Shown: positions 22,291-33,935 of the stretch, one piece after another
Position numbering within the stretch: the stretch's first letter is position 1
How the letters are laid out: each line of letters starts with the position of its first letter
Assembly: GCA_963921935.1 (NCBI GenBank)
Contig: OY998175.1
Coordinates: 177,293,262 to 177,357,261 of the forward strand
DNA: 64,000 nucleotides
Direction of reading: 5' to 3'
DNA from: Galeruca laticollis
Lineage: Eukaryota; Arthropoda; Insecta; Coleoptera; Chrysomelidae
Notes under the pieces: model-generated
Database searches by the model: none
Told to the model about the DNA's origin: nothing
The model's input: only the letters and a program-made list of their open reading frames with translations
Made by a program: the position numbers and the translations under genes

Positions 22291-23100
22291 TTTTAGTTAT
22301 AGATAGATAGATAGATATAAAAATATCTTTGCAGAATGTGTAAATAGAAGTAAACTTAACGAAAACGGAGAACTACGGATCAAATGCAACAATGATGTTA
22401 CACGAGTATTCGTTTATGATTTTAAAGCCCACTTAGTTAATTTGAAACTTTGTATTGCGGCAAAGTATTTGAGGAAAATGGGTTCTAGGATGATGAAAGT
22501 ATAAAACTAGGAATCGTTGTGAAATGTATGCAGACCTTTCAAAGATAATAAATTATCTTGTATTCATATTATCGCATTGTTTTTTTATAAATATTGTCCA
22601 AACATGAATCATTACGCTTATTAAATAATAATTATTAATGTAAGTTGTCATGTTCTGAAACTTTGATGAAATATTACATAAAAAAAATTAATATCGGCCC
22701 TTTTCAATTGTAATATCACAATTAAATTGTTTGAAACTGCACAAACTGACAAGATACAAAAAAATTTCACGCGTTCAACGAATATTTTCATTTTATTATA
22801 TATGAATGACCTCAATCAATATTTCTGAATTGTTTTACCCTCACACATTAAACATGGCGAGAAGTACGGATTTTTTTATTTTTTTTGCTCGAAATTTCAT
22901 AAATGGCCCTAAAATATCATTCTAATCACTTTTTCCAAACAACTTTTTCGATATTTTGCCTCCATGACAGTGGCATCGTGAGTGACGTCAGAATGTCTTT
23001 TCAGATTAGCGACCATGCAGGATCGATGGCATACATTAAATTTTCCTATATCCTACAACTAAAAATGTTTGCCATATGTAGCGAACATTAAGGGGGATAC

Positions 23101-24209
23101 GATATATTAAACCTACCTACTGCTTCATTTTAAAAATAGTAATCACAAAATAAAGTTACGTAGATACTCATCAGGTACGAGTATATAAAAAAAATAGAAC
23201 GAATAGTAATGAACAACAAAAATACAAAACAAATAAAAAAACAAATGTAAGAAAATAACTGTTATAGGTATATAAAAAATCGATTTAAATCTGAATCTGA
23301 TAAAGTATTATCCTTTTTTGGTATATACATATCATTAGTATGTAAATGTATTACTTCTTTTGTAAAGTTAGCATTAGTACAATTTGCTTTTCTCGACTGC
23401 AAATACATAATTTTGTGTGTGTAGATGTCTCACATACTAGTTGTGGCTAGTTTGTTTCTTTCGTTAGTTTTCATTAGATAGGTAGGTAATAAGAGAAATC
23501 TCTTAAATTAATTTAAACAGAGCGTTTGGAAATATCATGCGAGATATGATTAATTAAAAATTAATAATAATAATAAACAAGTGTCATAATTTTTTTCATC
23601 AATATGCAAATCAGTAGATCTCCTGAAAATATAGTAAAACCGGCAACCATGTAAGACCGTTTCTATTTCAGATTTTATGAAAGACTAAAATATGTTATCT
23701 AAGTATGTTTTTATAATGTCTGCTGTGGAATCGCCGCCTTAATGTTTTTGCTAATAGCGGCGTTCTTATAGTTTTTTTTATTATTTCCAACATGTAGTTG
23801 TTGGGTTAAAAATATTTATACATATAGATTAGTTTCTATAGAAACCACATAAATGCAATATACCTTGAAAATAATATATTGAATTGAATTGTGATGGTGG
23901 AGCAAAATGTAAAAAATTCTTGTTTTTTACATTTTTCTCTTGGAATATTGAATTATATAGATACGTTTTTATAATCATTTAATGCAATAAAACGTATTTT
24001 AAAAAAATAGCAGATAGTGTACACTTTGCCATTTCACTACCGAATTTTCAGAGCACACTCTGATAGATTACAGAAATCATCAGAAATGTATTCTGGACTG
24101 AGAAAGATGTGTCATATTTGCTGTACCTATGTTTGTACAGGAGCAATATTAATATTATCTAATACCTATGCACTATTTAGAATCAGTTGTCTTAGCGACG
24201 GGCCTGGCT
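23101..24209. other. Gene-free AT-rich stretch
   Basis: No coding, tRNA or repeat signal that I can support. Confidence 0.4.
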
Positions 24210-25560
24210 CAGTGGCGGATCTAGGGGCGAGTGGGCCTCAGGACATTTCTTACAGGTACACTGAGTAACACGTAAAAAGTAAGAAAATTAAAACGTTTTC
24301 CATTCAGGACAAAAACTAATACAAAACGAAAACTTAAATTTTTTTGTATCATAAAAAGTGTCAAAACAAAAATATGTTTTATTCAGCTACTTAATTCCAA
24401 ACCAATATCTAGATTGGTATTTTCCGTATTACATTGAAAGGAAATAAATGAAATACTTTATATAAAATATAAAAACTAATAATAAACTAAAATCTAGAAC
24501 TACGTTCTTTTTCTGACTTTAGTATTGGCAAAGTAATCTATGAGATCCTTTAAATCTAACTTCGCTGCGATATTATATTCTACATTTAAAATAGATTGAT
24601 CACGATCATTGTTGACCTAATGCAATTTCTTAACATTTTCAATTTACTAAAGGATCTTTCCAATTGCGCAACAGTTACGCACAGGTAGGGTAAAAAATAG
24701 AAGAAACATAACATAAACTTCAGGAAAATCAAGTTTCATATATGAATACTATTTGGAAAAGTTTCCTCTTCATATCTTTTTTGAAGTCATCTCTTTAACT
24801 AGTTCAAGTAACATATCAATATTGATTGACAACACCGTTAGTAAAAATTTCCCGATGTTTTCGAAATTAGTATTGTTGCAACATATAATATTCATTTGAT
24901 TGATTGCATAGCAGAAAACCTCTATTCAATTTGATTGGTATTGGTATCAATTGAATAGTAATATACCCGGACTTTGAAGTAATCTTCTCTATTATCAAAT
25001 TGCTATTCCAAAGCAAGCTCAACAATTTGTTTTGGTACTTTTCGTTGCCTTTTAAATTGAAATACTAGCTCTATATTGCATTTAATTGCAAGAGTTATTG
25101 GTTCAGATATTCAATCATTATACGCTTCTTGAGCTCTTAAAGCAGAAATGTAGGTCAATGTATTTCTTAAGACTGTTGCGCCGCCGATATAAATATCAAT
25201 TCTTTGTAAAAATCTTGATACGTGGTTTACTTGAGATAAAGTTTTGAAGATAAAAATATTAATAAAAACAAATTCAAAGTTGGCCATTTTCTTTTTCAGA
25301 TTTTTAGCTTCCATGGTTGCTTCCTTTTTCTGCGATTTCGATTCAATATCTGAAGAGCTTTTAGAATATCGAACAATCGAATTTTTATTGCCATAATTGA
25401 TTGAATACTTCCTGACCAACATGTAGGGTTAAGTAATTTCTGATTCCCCAGTAAAAGAAGACGAAAGCTCCCATCGTTTGATAATAGATCCAAAAAACGA
25501 CGATCGACGAAAATATGATAAATGAAATCCCCAATTTCCGCATATTTCATAAATTTGCAA
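24210..25560 (-). pseudogene. hAT-family transposon relic (one TIR and transposase pieces)
   Basis: The left edge CAGTGGCGGATCTAGGGG (24,210-24,227) is a classic hAT terminal repeat. Reading the minus strand, 25,550-25,111 carries two overlapping frames of an Ac-type transposase (ZMYM1-like). One has C-W-S-G-S-I-Q-S-I-M-A-I-K and the other F-E-F-V-F-I-N-I-F-I-F-K-T-L-S-Q-V-N and L-Q-R-I-D-I. Further on, at about 24,690-24,500, is the C-terminal dimerisation region: Q-L-E-R-S-F-S-K-L-K-M-L-R-N, then R-S-T-M and, in another frame, I-A-A-K-L-D-L-K-D-L-I-D. Several frame breaks and no second TIR: dead. hAT transposases use an RNase H fold with an inserted helical domain and leave 8-bp duplications. 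Confidence 0.75.
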
Positions 25561-25734
25561 AAAATGAATTTTTTGATTATATCGCAGTATTACATAGAAA
25601 CATAATTGTTATTATATTTGGAATAAATTGTAGCAACATAAAAGTCAATGACATTCAATGATATATTTAAAAAAAATTCCAAAATGTTTCGTTTACGCAA
25701 CGTTGGGGACTAATGGGTTAATTAGAAAATTTAT

Positions 25735-26170
25735 TACAATAACATACCATTAAAGCCATTCTGATTACATGAATGCAAACATTCTTCCATGTTTCTGGTG
25801 TGACTCTAGCAAATGTGTCATCTGTCAACTTTAACGTCACCTACCTTAAAAGTTGTATTACGCACTCCAACTTCATTTTATAATAGCCCACATCTTTTCT
25901 ATTGGATTCAATTTTGGATCAGGTGGTGGCAAACGTAACACGGAAGGACCGTGTTCAGCTAACAACTTATAAACAACATAATTTTTAAATATTGGTTTAT
26001 TTAGCTGTATTTTCCTGTAAAGTTCCGGCTTAATATCAGTATAATCAAAATGAATACTTCTTTCCCGTAACCATATTTGCATATCTGCCTTTTTCCAAGT
26101 AGACGTTGGGTTACGTTCCACAGATCGTTATATGATTCATTATTAATAACTATTACAAAGTATTTACTAT
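25735..26170 (-). pseudogene. Tc1-like (IS630-superfamily) transposase, C-terminal relic
   Basis: The minus-strand frame 26,121-25,873 reads from E-R-N-P-T-S-T-W-K-K through L-R-L-P-P-x-D-P-K-L-N-P-I-E-K-M-W, with the third catalytic Glu in N-P-I-E. The piece just upstream, in another frame, reads V-I-N-N-E-S-Y-N, where the family has V-x-D-N-A-S-Y-H, so the second catalytic Asp has become Asn. Downstream, after a frame break, T-F-A-R-V-T-P-E-T-W-K-N-V-C is the usual tail. A terminal repeat lies immediately upstream at 26,171-26,295, so the N-terminal half was deleted. Confidence 0.75.
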
Positions 26171-26295
26171 CTCGACCCATACTTCGTGGAATCTACCCAT
26201 ATTACTGTTTTAAATGAAGCTTACTGTTTCTAGATAATTCCACAATATATTGAAAAAATGTTAGAAATTTTAAGAAATTTGACAATTGTTTCGAT
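26171..26295 (+). repeat. Tc1-type terminal sequence, copy C
   Basis: Near-identical to 14,004-14,128 and directly adjacent to the transposase relic. It fixes the family assignment of the other copies. Confidence 0.75.
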
Positions 26296-27121
26296 ATTAA
26301 ATATCATCGTCAGAATGACAGAATATACATTCCATTTGATGCCTACCTGATGATTAATAATTATGTTTGGCTAAACTTAATATACGTTAATAGAAAAAAG
26401 AAGAATATATGATATTACAATTATTAAAGCGTAGATATTATTAGCCCTATGGGGATATCCTGGATATCTTTTTTCCCAATTAAGATAAGTATAACTGTGC
26501 AATGATATAGAAAACCAGGAAAACTATATCTGCTGATTTTCAAAATTATCACTTAAGAAGACAGTTTAAAAGTGGAGAACTCCCTAGATTTATCTGTTCA
26601 TTGACAACTTGATATTATGGGTTTCTTAAGTGTCTTCTAATTTCCAATTCTTCATGGAAATCCAGTTCTTGTGTCTTATTTGTGAATACAATTTCAAAAA
26701 AAATTACAATATTGTTTAACCTGAAATTGACAATATTGTTTAATCAATTTATTATTCTCGAGATTCTATATTCTACTCACATTACAGCTAGAACTTGCTA
26801 TCAGAGCCTTTAAAAAGACATTTTTACGATAATGTTCAGAAATACAGCATAAAAGCAACTACAAAAATATAACAATATACGAAAAACGATGTTTTGTTGT
26901 TGTTCAATGCCGTCAGCCCTGTTATAAGAGGCGGATCGTTTTCATTTTCGTCGTTTGTGCATCGGATATTACGAGATAATCAATCCCCAAACTTATATTA
27001 TTTGGGTTGCATACTTGGTCTAATGGTCTTGCATTCGGTACGTCAAACTTTATACCATGGAATAATTTCTTTGCTTCAAACAGCTGTGTTTATATCAAAA
27101 TCAAACAAAATAACGTTAAGT
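26296..27121. other. Gene-free AT-rich stretch
   Basis: No supportable gene or repeat until the zinc-finger frame. Confidence 0.35.
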
Positions 27122-27139
27122 TTAAAAGTTTTTTTCAAA

Positions 27140-27535
27140 ATGAATGAGAAATCAGTGTGTACTGAGTGCAAGTCATCTTTCAAGCGAATATATGGGTTGC
27201 AGAAACAAGTAAAAATATTTCAAGAGGGAAGACTTGATGATCTAGCTCCACTTAATAAGTGTATAAAGACTCACAACTTCAGTTGTGATATCTACAAGAA
27301 AAATTTCAACCACAAGAATCATCTCCATAAAAAGACTCATGGCATTTTATCAGTAGATTCCTCAGAATCATCTCCAAAAAATGCAAAGAAGTGCCCTCTC
27401 TGTAGTTTCAAAAATTCGGCTAAAATACAATTACACAGTCACTTTAAGGAGAACCACGACATTGAAACGTCTACTGAAAACTTTGTTTTTGGGACAAAGG
27501 ACGATTTTGAATCAAGGAAAAATGAAATTGTATGA
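27140..27535 (+). CDS. C2H2 zinc-finger fragment, probably N-terminus of a mobile-element protein
   Basis: The start ATG 27,140 (M-N-E-K-S-V-C-T-E-C) begins a 131-codon frame; an open stretch upstream to 26,894 has no finger features. Three degenerate C2H2 units are visible. The first is C-x2-C-x-F, whose first His has become Gln (L-Q-K-Q). The second is C-D-I-Y-K-K-N-F, which has lost its second Cys. The third, C-P-L-C-S-F-x(8)-L-H-S-H-F-K-E-N-H, is intact. The end, F-G-T-K-D-D-F-E-S-R-K-N-E-I, resembles the linker preceding the catalytic domain in insect MULE-type element proteins (F-x-x-W-K-x-x-I-E). A TGA stop follows and no catalytic domain is seen, so a truncated TE protein is more likely than a host gene. 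Confidence 0.5.
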   Translation: MNEKSVCTECKSSFKRIYGLQKQVKIFQEGRLDDLAPLNKCIKTHNFSCDIYKKNFNHKNHLHKKTHGILSVDSSESSPKNAKKCPLCSFKNSAKIQLHSHFKENHDIETSTENFVFGTKDDFESRKNEIV

Positions 27536-27745
27536 TCTGATTTTAATAAACTTGCACATGCTTTTCTTATTCAAACTGTGAACCTGTTACTAATAAAAAC
27601 TGTCTATGGTTTTTAAAATTAGTTTTAGAATATGATTATGATTGATTTTGAGTATTATACTTTTTTAAATTAAGTATTACATTGTTCCCACTTTTTTCAT
27701 ATTCTACACATGGATGCATTTTTATTTTATTAACATCAAACTAAC

Positions 27746-30698
27746 ATACTTCCATATTTGATGAAAAAGAATTTTTCACGGGAATGTATTGATGAATGAT
27801 TATTTTTCATTTTAATCTAAATCAGTCATCCCCCACCTACCCCTTAAGGGCGGGGGTGGGGGTGACTTTGTAAAATAATCGTAAAAACAAATTTTTAAAT
27901 TTGGAATCAAATTCTACGTAATTTTTTACGTATACACCTAAAATTTCACTTTGAAATCTTTTTTTTATAATGTTATGCAAAAAATTGATTATACAATGGT
28001 GTAGGACTCTCGGGTCTACCATACTTCCATATTTGATAGAAAACAATTTTTCACGGGAATGTATTGATGAATGATTATCCTTTATTTTAACTTAAATCAG
28101 TTATCCCCCACCCAACCCCCTAAAGGTGGGGTTGGGGGTGACTTTGTAAAATAGTTGTAAAAATAAATTAGAATTGGAATCAAATTCCACGTAATATATT
28201 ACGTATACACCTAAAATTTCATATTGGTAACTATTTTTTATAAAGTTATGCAAATAAAATGTTATCAAAAAATTGATTATTCAATGGTGCAGGACTCTCG
28301 GGAAGTATATATTTGATAAAAACATTTTTTTCACGGGAATGTATTGATGAATGATTATTTTTCATTTTATCCCAAATCAGTCAAAATGTTTCACGGAAAT
28401 GTATTGATGAATGATTATCCTTCATTTTAACGTAAATCAGTCATACCCCCCCCCCCCCAACCCCTAAGGGCCTGGGATGGTGACACGTTTTATTGAATAT
28501 CTTTGGCAATAATGAAGAAAAAATATGTAAATTGGTATACATACTCAAAAAAGGGTTTATGATTCGATGACACACTCAAAATCACCCCAACCCTAATATT
28601 TCCCAAACACCCGCCCCCTCTACCCTTATGGTATGAAATAAGCGTGTAATCATTTTTTAATTTGAATTTTATTTTATTAAATATACATATGCCAAATAGT
28701 AAATTTTAATTCTTATTCGTAAAGCCGCAATAGCGATTTTTATTTTCATTGAAAAATCAATTTTTTTATTACATTTTTTTTGCATAACTTCATTAAAAAA
28801 AGTAATCGAAATGAAATTTTAGGTGTATACATAAAATATTACGTGAAATTTGATTCCAAATTCAAAAATTTATTTTTACCACCATTTAACAAAGTCACCC
28901 TCGTCCCCGCCCTTACGGGATGGGTGGGGGATGACTGATTTGGGATAAAATGAGAAATAATCATTCATTAACACATTCCCGTGAAAAATTTTGTTTAGTA
29001 AATATGGAAGTATGCTAGACCCGATAGTGGTGCACCATTGAATAATCAATTTTTTAATAACATATTATTTGCATAACTTTATAAAGAAAAGTTATAAAAA
29101 TGATATTTTAGCTGTATACGTGAAACATTACGTATAATTTGATTCCAAATTTACAAAGTAATTTTTACGACTATTTTACACCCCCGCCCTTTGCGGGTGG
29201 GTGGGGGATGACTGAGTTAGGTTAAAATGGAGGTAATTCATTCATCAAAACATTCCCGTGAATTTTTTTTATCAAATATGGAAGTATGCTAGACCCCATT
29301 TTTCTTGCATAACTTTATAAAAAAAATAGTTACAAAAATGAAATTTTAGGAGTATACGTAAAAAATTACGTGAAATTTGATTCCAAATTAAAAAAATTCA
29401 TTTTTACGACTATTTTATGCCGCCTTATGGGGGTGGGTGGGAGATGACTGATTAAGGTTTAAATGAAAAATAATTATTCATCAATACATTCCCGTTAAAT
29501 TTTGTTTTTACCAAATATGGAAGTATGCTATACCCGAGACTCCTACACCATTGAATAATCAATTTTTTGATAACATTTTTTGTGCATAAATTTATAAAAA
29601 AAAGTTATCAATATGAAATTTTAGGTGTATAAGTAAACAATTACGTGTAATTTGATTCCAAATTAAGACATTTATTTTTACGACTATTTCACAAAGTCAC
29701 CCCCACCCCCGCCTTTAGGGGATGGGTGAGCTCTGACTGATTTAGGTTAAAATGAGAAATAATCATCCATCAATACTTTCCCGTGAAAAATTTTTTTCTA
29801 TCAAATATGGAACTATGCTAGTCCCGGGAGTCCTACACCATTGAATAATCAATTGTTTTATAACATTTTTTTGCATAACTTTATAAAAAAGTTATCAAAA
29901 TGAAATTTCAGTAGTATACTTAAAAAATTACGTGTAATTTGATTCTAAATTAAAACATTTATTTTTACGACAATTTTACCAAGTCACCCCCACCCCCGCC
30001 TTTAGGGGATGGGTGAGCTCTGACTGATTTAGGTTAAAATGAGAAATAATCATTCATCAATACATTCCCGTGAAAAATTTTTTTCTATCAAATATGGAAG
30101 TATGCTAGATCCGGGAGTCCCACACCATTGAATAATCAATTTTTTGATAACATTTTTTTTGCATAACTTTATAACAAAAAGTTATCAAAATGAAATTTCA
30201 GTAGTATACGTAAAAAATTACGTGTAATTTGATTCTAAATTAAAACATTTATTTTTACGACAATTTTACAAAGTAACCCCCACCCCCACCTTTACGGGGT
30301 GGGTGAGGGATGACTGAATTAGGTTAATATGAAAAATAATCATTCATCAATACATTCCCGTGAAAATTTTTTTTCTATCAAATATGGAAGTATGCTAGAT
30401 CCGAGAGTCCCACACCATTGAATAATCAATTTTTTGATAACATTTTTTTTGTATAACTTTATAAAAAAAATTATGAAAATGAAATTTTAGTAGTATATGT
30501 AAAAAATTACGTGTAATTTGATTCTAAATTAAAACATTTATTTTTACGACTATTTTACAAAGTCACCCCCACCTCCGCCTTTAGGGGGTGGGTGTAAGGG
30601 ATGACCTATTTAGGGTTAAATGAAAAATAATCATTCATCAATACATTCCCGTGAAAAATTTTTTTATCAAATATGTTAGTATGCTAGATCCGAGAGTA
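27746..30698. mobile_element. Foldback element 2, relative of the 290-bp family
   Basis: Left of centre (27,746-28,490) are two to three diverged units in the plus orientation (CATACTTCCATATTTGAT, ACGGGAATGTATTGATG, CCCCCACC...AAGGGCGGGGGTGGG). Right of centre (about 28,760-30,698) there are about seven units in inverted orientation, ending ...ATGCTAGATCCGAGAGT. The centre (28,490-28,760) is unique and unlike that of element 1. Units are far less uniform than in element 1, so this copy is older. The left terminal GTTGGAGTAGG is missing. No gene is encoded. Confidence 0.75.
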
Positions 30699-30772
30699 CA
30701 CTTCGAGGACAACTTATACAGTATAAGTTATACTCAGTATAAGATATACTCGTCCTCAAACTGAAGTCTGTG

Positions 30773-30774
<2 letters not shown>

Positions 30775-30816
<42 letters not shown>

Positions 30817-30822
30817 TATATA
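30775..30822. repeat. (TA)n microsatellite
   Basis: Alternating TA run with a single C interruption, at the edge between foldback element 2 and the PLE family 1 tail. Confidence 0.9.
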
Positions 30823-30907
30823 CTGGAGGAATGTTCTTGAACCATTATTATATTATTTTTTGATGTATTTTTCTTGGGAAAGGTTCAGATTGAAACTCTT
30901 GTAGGTT

Positions 30908-31015
30908 AACTTGACGTTTCGCCTTAAATATAAGGCTTTTTCGCCTCAAATATAAGGCTTTTTAGCCTTAAATATAAGGATTTTTCGCCTCCAATATAAG
31001 GCTTTCTCAAAAGTT
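30908..31015 (-). ncRNA. Hammerhead-like motif of PLE family 1 with expanded stem II
   Basis: On the minus strand: AACTT (stem I 5'), TTGAGAA (degenerate CUGANGA), an extra A, then GCCTTATA...TAAGGC (stem II). After that come GAA, self-complementary ACGT, C (cleavage after GUC) and AAGTT, which pairs with AACTT. The stem-II region (30,921-31,002) is made of about 3.7 copies of a 22-bp repeat, each itself a hairpin of the GCCTTATATTTAAGGC kind followed by an A-rich spacer, mostly GAAAAA. C3 and G8 of the core are mutated (C to U, G to A), so catalysis is doubtful in this copy. It lies downstream, on the same strand, of the PLE C-terminus at 31,505-31,320. Confidence 0.5.
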
Positions 31016-31109
31016 TTTAATATAAATTCAAAATATGAAATACATTATTTATATACCAGTGACAATACTTAATTGACATTAAAAGTGACAAATGAAGTAA
31101 ACGTAGTTA

Positions 31110-31505
31110 TGAATTTTCAATTTTCAAAAGAGTACGTACCTTGACAACTATCGTGTTTTGCTACTTAGTATTGCGAACAAAATGACAACCCCTTGTATAC
31201 TTTCAGATTGAACATCGAGTTTATTATATGTTATCTGTACAATGTGTCCCAAATTGGTATGTTTTGCAGGGTATACCGCAAACTAGAAGAGATAGAAAAA
31301 AAGTATAAAGTATAATTATGAGGATATATGTAAAAGGTTATGATAAATTTTGCTTAATTTTTCTATATCGTTCTTATCATTCAGTGCTTCAGGTTCATTT
31401 TTTATTGCAATCATTTCTTCAATTTTGAGTTTAGTAATGTTTTGGTTTTTGTATAGTTATTTGTAAAACAAGTGTCACAATGACTCGTTTTATAGTATGA
31501 GTGAA
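31110..31505 (-). pseudogene. PLE family 1 C-terminus and 3' UTR
   Basis: From about 31,505 on the minus strand: S-H-C-D-T-C-F-T-N-N-Y, then K-T-L-L-N-S-K-L-K-K and, across a break, I-A-I-K-N-E-P-E-A-L and D-I-E-K-L-S-K-I-Y-H-N-L-L-H-I-S-S, ending at TAA 31,322-31,324. The end of the protein and the following UTR match the plus-strand tail at 3726-3990. The RT and most of the GIY-YIG domain are missing, and the dispersed repeat lies immediately upstream. Confidence 0.65.
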
Positions 31506-31620
31506 GTTTGCACAACGAACCGCGAAGCGGTGAGTTGTGCAAATCACGAGTACTACAGACAGTCATTGTGGCACAAGTTTACACAATATTTTTTATAATT
31601 CGCATTTATCTTATTCACAT
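31466..31620. repeat. Dispersed repeat, copy 2, with inverted words
   Basis: The right part (31,529-31,612) matches 1583-1662. Here it faces inverted words: TTTGCACAAC with GTTGTGCAAA, and AAGTGTCACAATGACT with AGTCATTGTGGCAC. The whole can therefore form a hairpin and may be a small inverted-repeat element or a junction of two inserts. Confidence 0.5.
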
Positions 31621-31735
31621 CCTTATTTGGTTATACCGTGCTGAAGAGGCAAATGAGCCAGAAACATGCATATCCGCGGTTACCACTCTGTTTCAGTAGC
31701 CCTTTATTTTGCGTGAATTACCCATGAATCTCTCT

Positions 31736-31737
<2 letters not shown>

Positions 31738-31797
<60 letters not shown>
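31738..31797. repeat. (TA)n microsatellite, left flank of PLE family 2
   Basis: Uninterrupted alternating tract. PLE 3' sequence begins directly after it. Confidence 0.95.
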
Positions 31798-33935
31798 CAA
31801 AATATGTTCATCCAGAACTGGGTGTAGCAGTCAACAGTGGGGCTGGTGAGAAATCAAACAATTTTATTATTCATCAAGCTTTCAACCCTTGTTTGAAGTC
31901 TTCCTCAGGATGACTACAAATATTATATATTTAAAAACAATACGTTACAAAACATAGTCGTACTTACTAAAATGGATTGTCAGATCGACTATACCATAAA
32001 AGTTGGAAACAATAAAAACTCCATAAACAATATATACATTTAAAAAACATTTAAAAGTAACATGAAAACCGTTACAAATAATAACATTGTACTGATTTAG
32101 AAATTATTATCGGATTAAACACCCAATGACTATTACATTTTAAGATATTAGAAATTAACTGATAAAACTCCGAATGAAAACAAATGATAACAAATGGTAA
32201 AAGTGACAATTAGCATGGAACAACACGGTGAGCACGGGACAACACAAAATGGCCTTTAACTAAAATGCAAACCAGCGAAAACTACATTAACGAAGATGTT
32301 ATGCATTGTTATTGTGCTGTGTTAGGGGAAATATTTTAGGAATTTTGTTCTTATTATTATCAAACTCCAAAATGTAATGTAAGACTCAGATTTTGAGTAC
32401 CTGATCTAGTGTTGAGGGGTCTTTCAATTTTATTAATAAACACCATCTCCAAGAAAACCCTTTTATAGTAGTTATTTTCTCCAATTAAAACTTCAACTCC
32501 TTCGAAATCCATATCATGTTGTGATTCAATAACATGGGTCGACAGAGCGCAAGACGGCTTTCCCAGTCTGCAATCGCTTTTGTGAGATGTTATTCTACCC
32601 TGCAAAAGCCTCGAGGTTTGTCCAATGTATGCTTTATGACAATATTTGCAATTTATCTTATACACAACATTGGAACTTTCTAACGGTTTGACTTTAGTTT
32701 TGGTGCGGGTAGACAGGGAACCTACAGTTTTCACATTCCTCATTGAAATCTTAACATGTGGAATGTGTTTCAAAACAGAAATAAGTTTGGGAGTCAGATC
32801 ATTGATATAAGGTAAGGAAACAAATTTCTTATCTGTTTCACGTATATCATCAACATTAGAACTCTTAACTATAGTCAACCGACTTTGGATTGGGAAAGAA
32901 GAACTGAAAATAATGTTGTTGAGAATTTTAGAAGGATAAGAATTATCATTAAATATATTGTAAAGCATTTTCAAATCACCATTTCTGTTTTGAGGATGAG
33001 ACAATTGGCATACGCGGCTTTTCATAGTATGAATTAAATTAACTTTCATTTGCATGGTGTGATTGGGATGGTAATTAAGAAATCTATTACTTGCCATGGG
33101 TTTACGGTACCAAGATGTGCGTAATACTCCTTGATTATCTCTATGGACCTTCATGTCAAGAAAAGGAATGTGATGATCTGTTTCTGTTTCAACAGTGAAC
33201 TGGATGTCTTCATCTAAACTATTGAAAACATCCAGTGCAATTTGTATATTGTTATGAGGTACGGCAAGTATCAAATCATCAACGTACCGCTTTACGAAAG
33301 GAATATGAAAAGGAATAACATCCAGCACTCTCTCAATCAATAAATCCAAAACAAAATTACAAAGTATAGGCGAAATCTTAGGAGTGCCAAATTCTTGTTT
33401 ATAGTAAGTATCATTAAACACTAGTAAATTCGAATCGAAAAGAAACTTAGCAATAGAATAAACGTTTCTAGAGTGATTTGACATCTCGAACTAATGATAT
33501 CCCATCTTCTGCGAATAACTTCGATTGTGGTGGGAAGTGAAAGGTTAGTATAAAGTGAGACTACGTCGAAACTGACCAAAACATAGTCTTCCGGAAGCTT
33601 AATGTCATTAACAAATTCGCTGAACATAAAAGAATCTGTGATGTTGAAAGAATTGTTGAAATCATAAGATTCTTTTAGAATTCCAGTTAGGTACGAAGCA
33701 ATTGGGCCATCAGGTGGATTAAGTGAAGAAACAATCGGTCTCATACTGAGGATTGGTTTATGGATCTTGGGTAAGGCATACAATCTCGGTGTTATGCAAT
33801 TACAAATTGTTAGTGATTTAGCATGTTCCTCTGGAATGCTCTTTTTATTCTTTAATGCTGTAACCAATTTATTGGCTTTTTGTTGATATGTGGTGCCAGG
33901 ATTTCTGCTCAGTCTCACATAGTATCTTTGATCAT
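31798..33935 (-). pseudogene. PLE family 2, minus copy: RT plus GIY-YIG in two overlapping frames
   Basis: The frame 33,918-33,421 carries P-K-I-H-K-P (near residue 52), R-P-I-V-S-S and the catalytic V-S-F-D-V-V-S-L-Y-T-N-L. A second, overlapping frame 33,484-32,360 (374 codons) continues with F-G-T-P-K-I-S-P, where M-G-S/G-P is usual, and the K-R-Y-V-D-D active site (about residue 67). It goes on through F-L-D-M-K-V, S-W-Y-R-K-P and the GIY-YIG nuclease: V-V-Y-K-I-N-C-K-Y-C-H-K-A-Y-I-G-Q-T-S-R, then Q-G-R-I-T-S-H-K-S-D. It ends normally after R-P-L-N-T-R-S. A single frameshift near 33,450 separates the halves, and the M-G of the primer-grip region is lost. The N-terminal third is missing (5' truncation at about 33,935). 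The hammerhead-like motif lies in the 3' UTR, followed by (TA)n. Confidence 0.9.
31871..31913 (-). ncRNA. Hammerhead-like motif, PLE family 2, minus copy
   Basis: Minus strand: TCATC, CTGAGGA (fits CUGANGA), extra A, GACTT...AGGGTT (weakened stem II), GAA, AGCT, T, GATGA. TCATC and GATGA pair perfectly as stem I, and AGCT is self-complementary as a dimer-type stem III. The cleavage position would be after GCUU. Same layout as the plus copy at 34,938 and as PLE family 3. Confidence 0.5.

Larger units (their letters stand above)
20606..23100. mobile_element. Long-TIR DNA transposon with a decayed DD41D transposase
   Basis: Terminal inverted repeats of about 230-270 bp: the left repeat (20,608-20,880) has ATGTTCGCTACATATGG, TATAGGAAAATTTAAT, CTGCATGGTCG, GAAAAAGTGATTA and AATGATATTTTAG. 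The right repeat (22,866-23,097) has the reverse complements in mirror order. Between them are a shortened Tc1-type terminal sequence (21,238-21,367) and a minus-strand DD41D transposase relic. Whether the transposase originally belonged to these repeats or is nested is not certain. Confidence 0.7.

Noticed and set aside
26894..27139. Upstream extension of the zinc-finger frame as coding sequence
   Set aside because: No finger or other domain features, and a better start lies at 27,140 directly before the first Cys pair.
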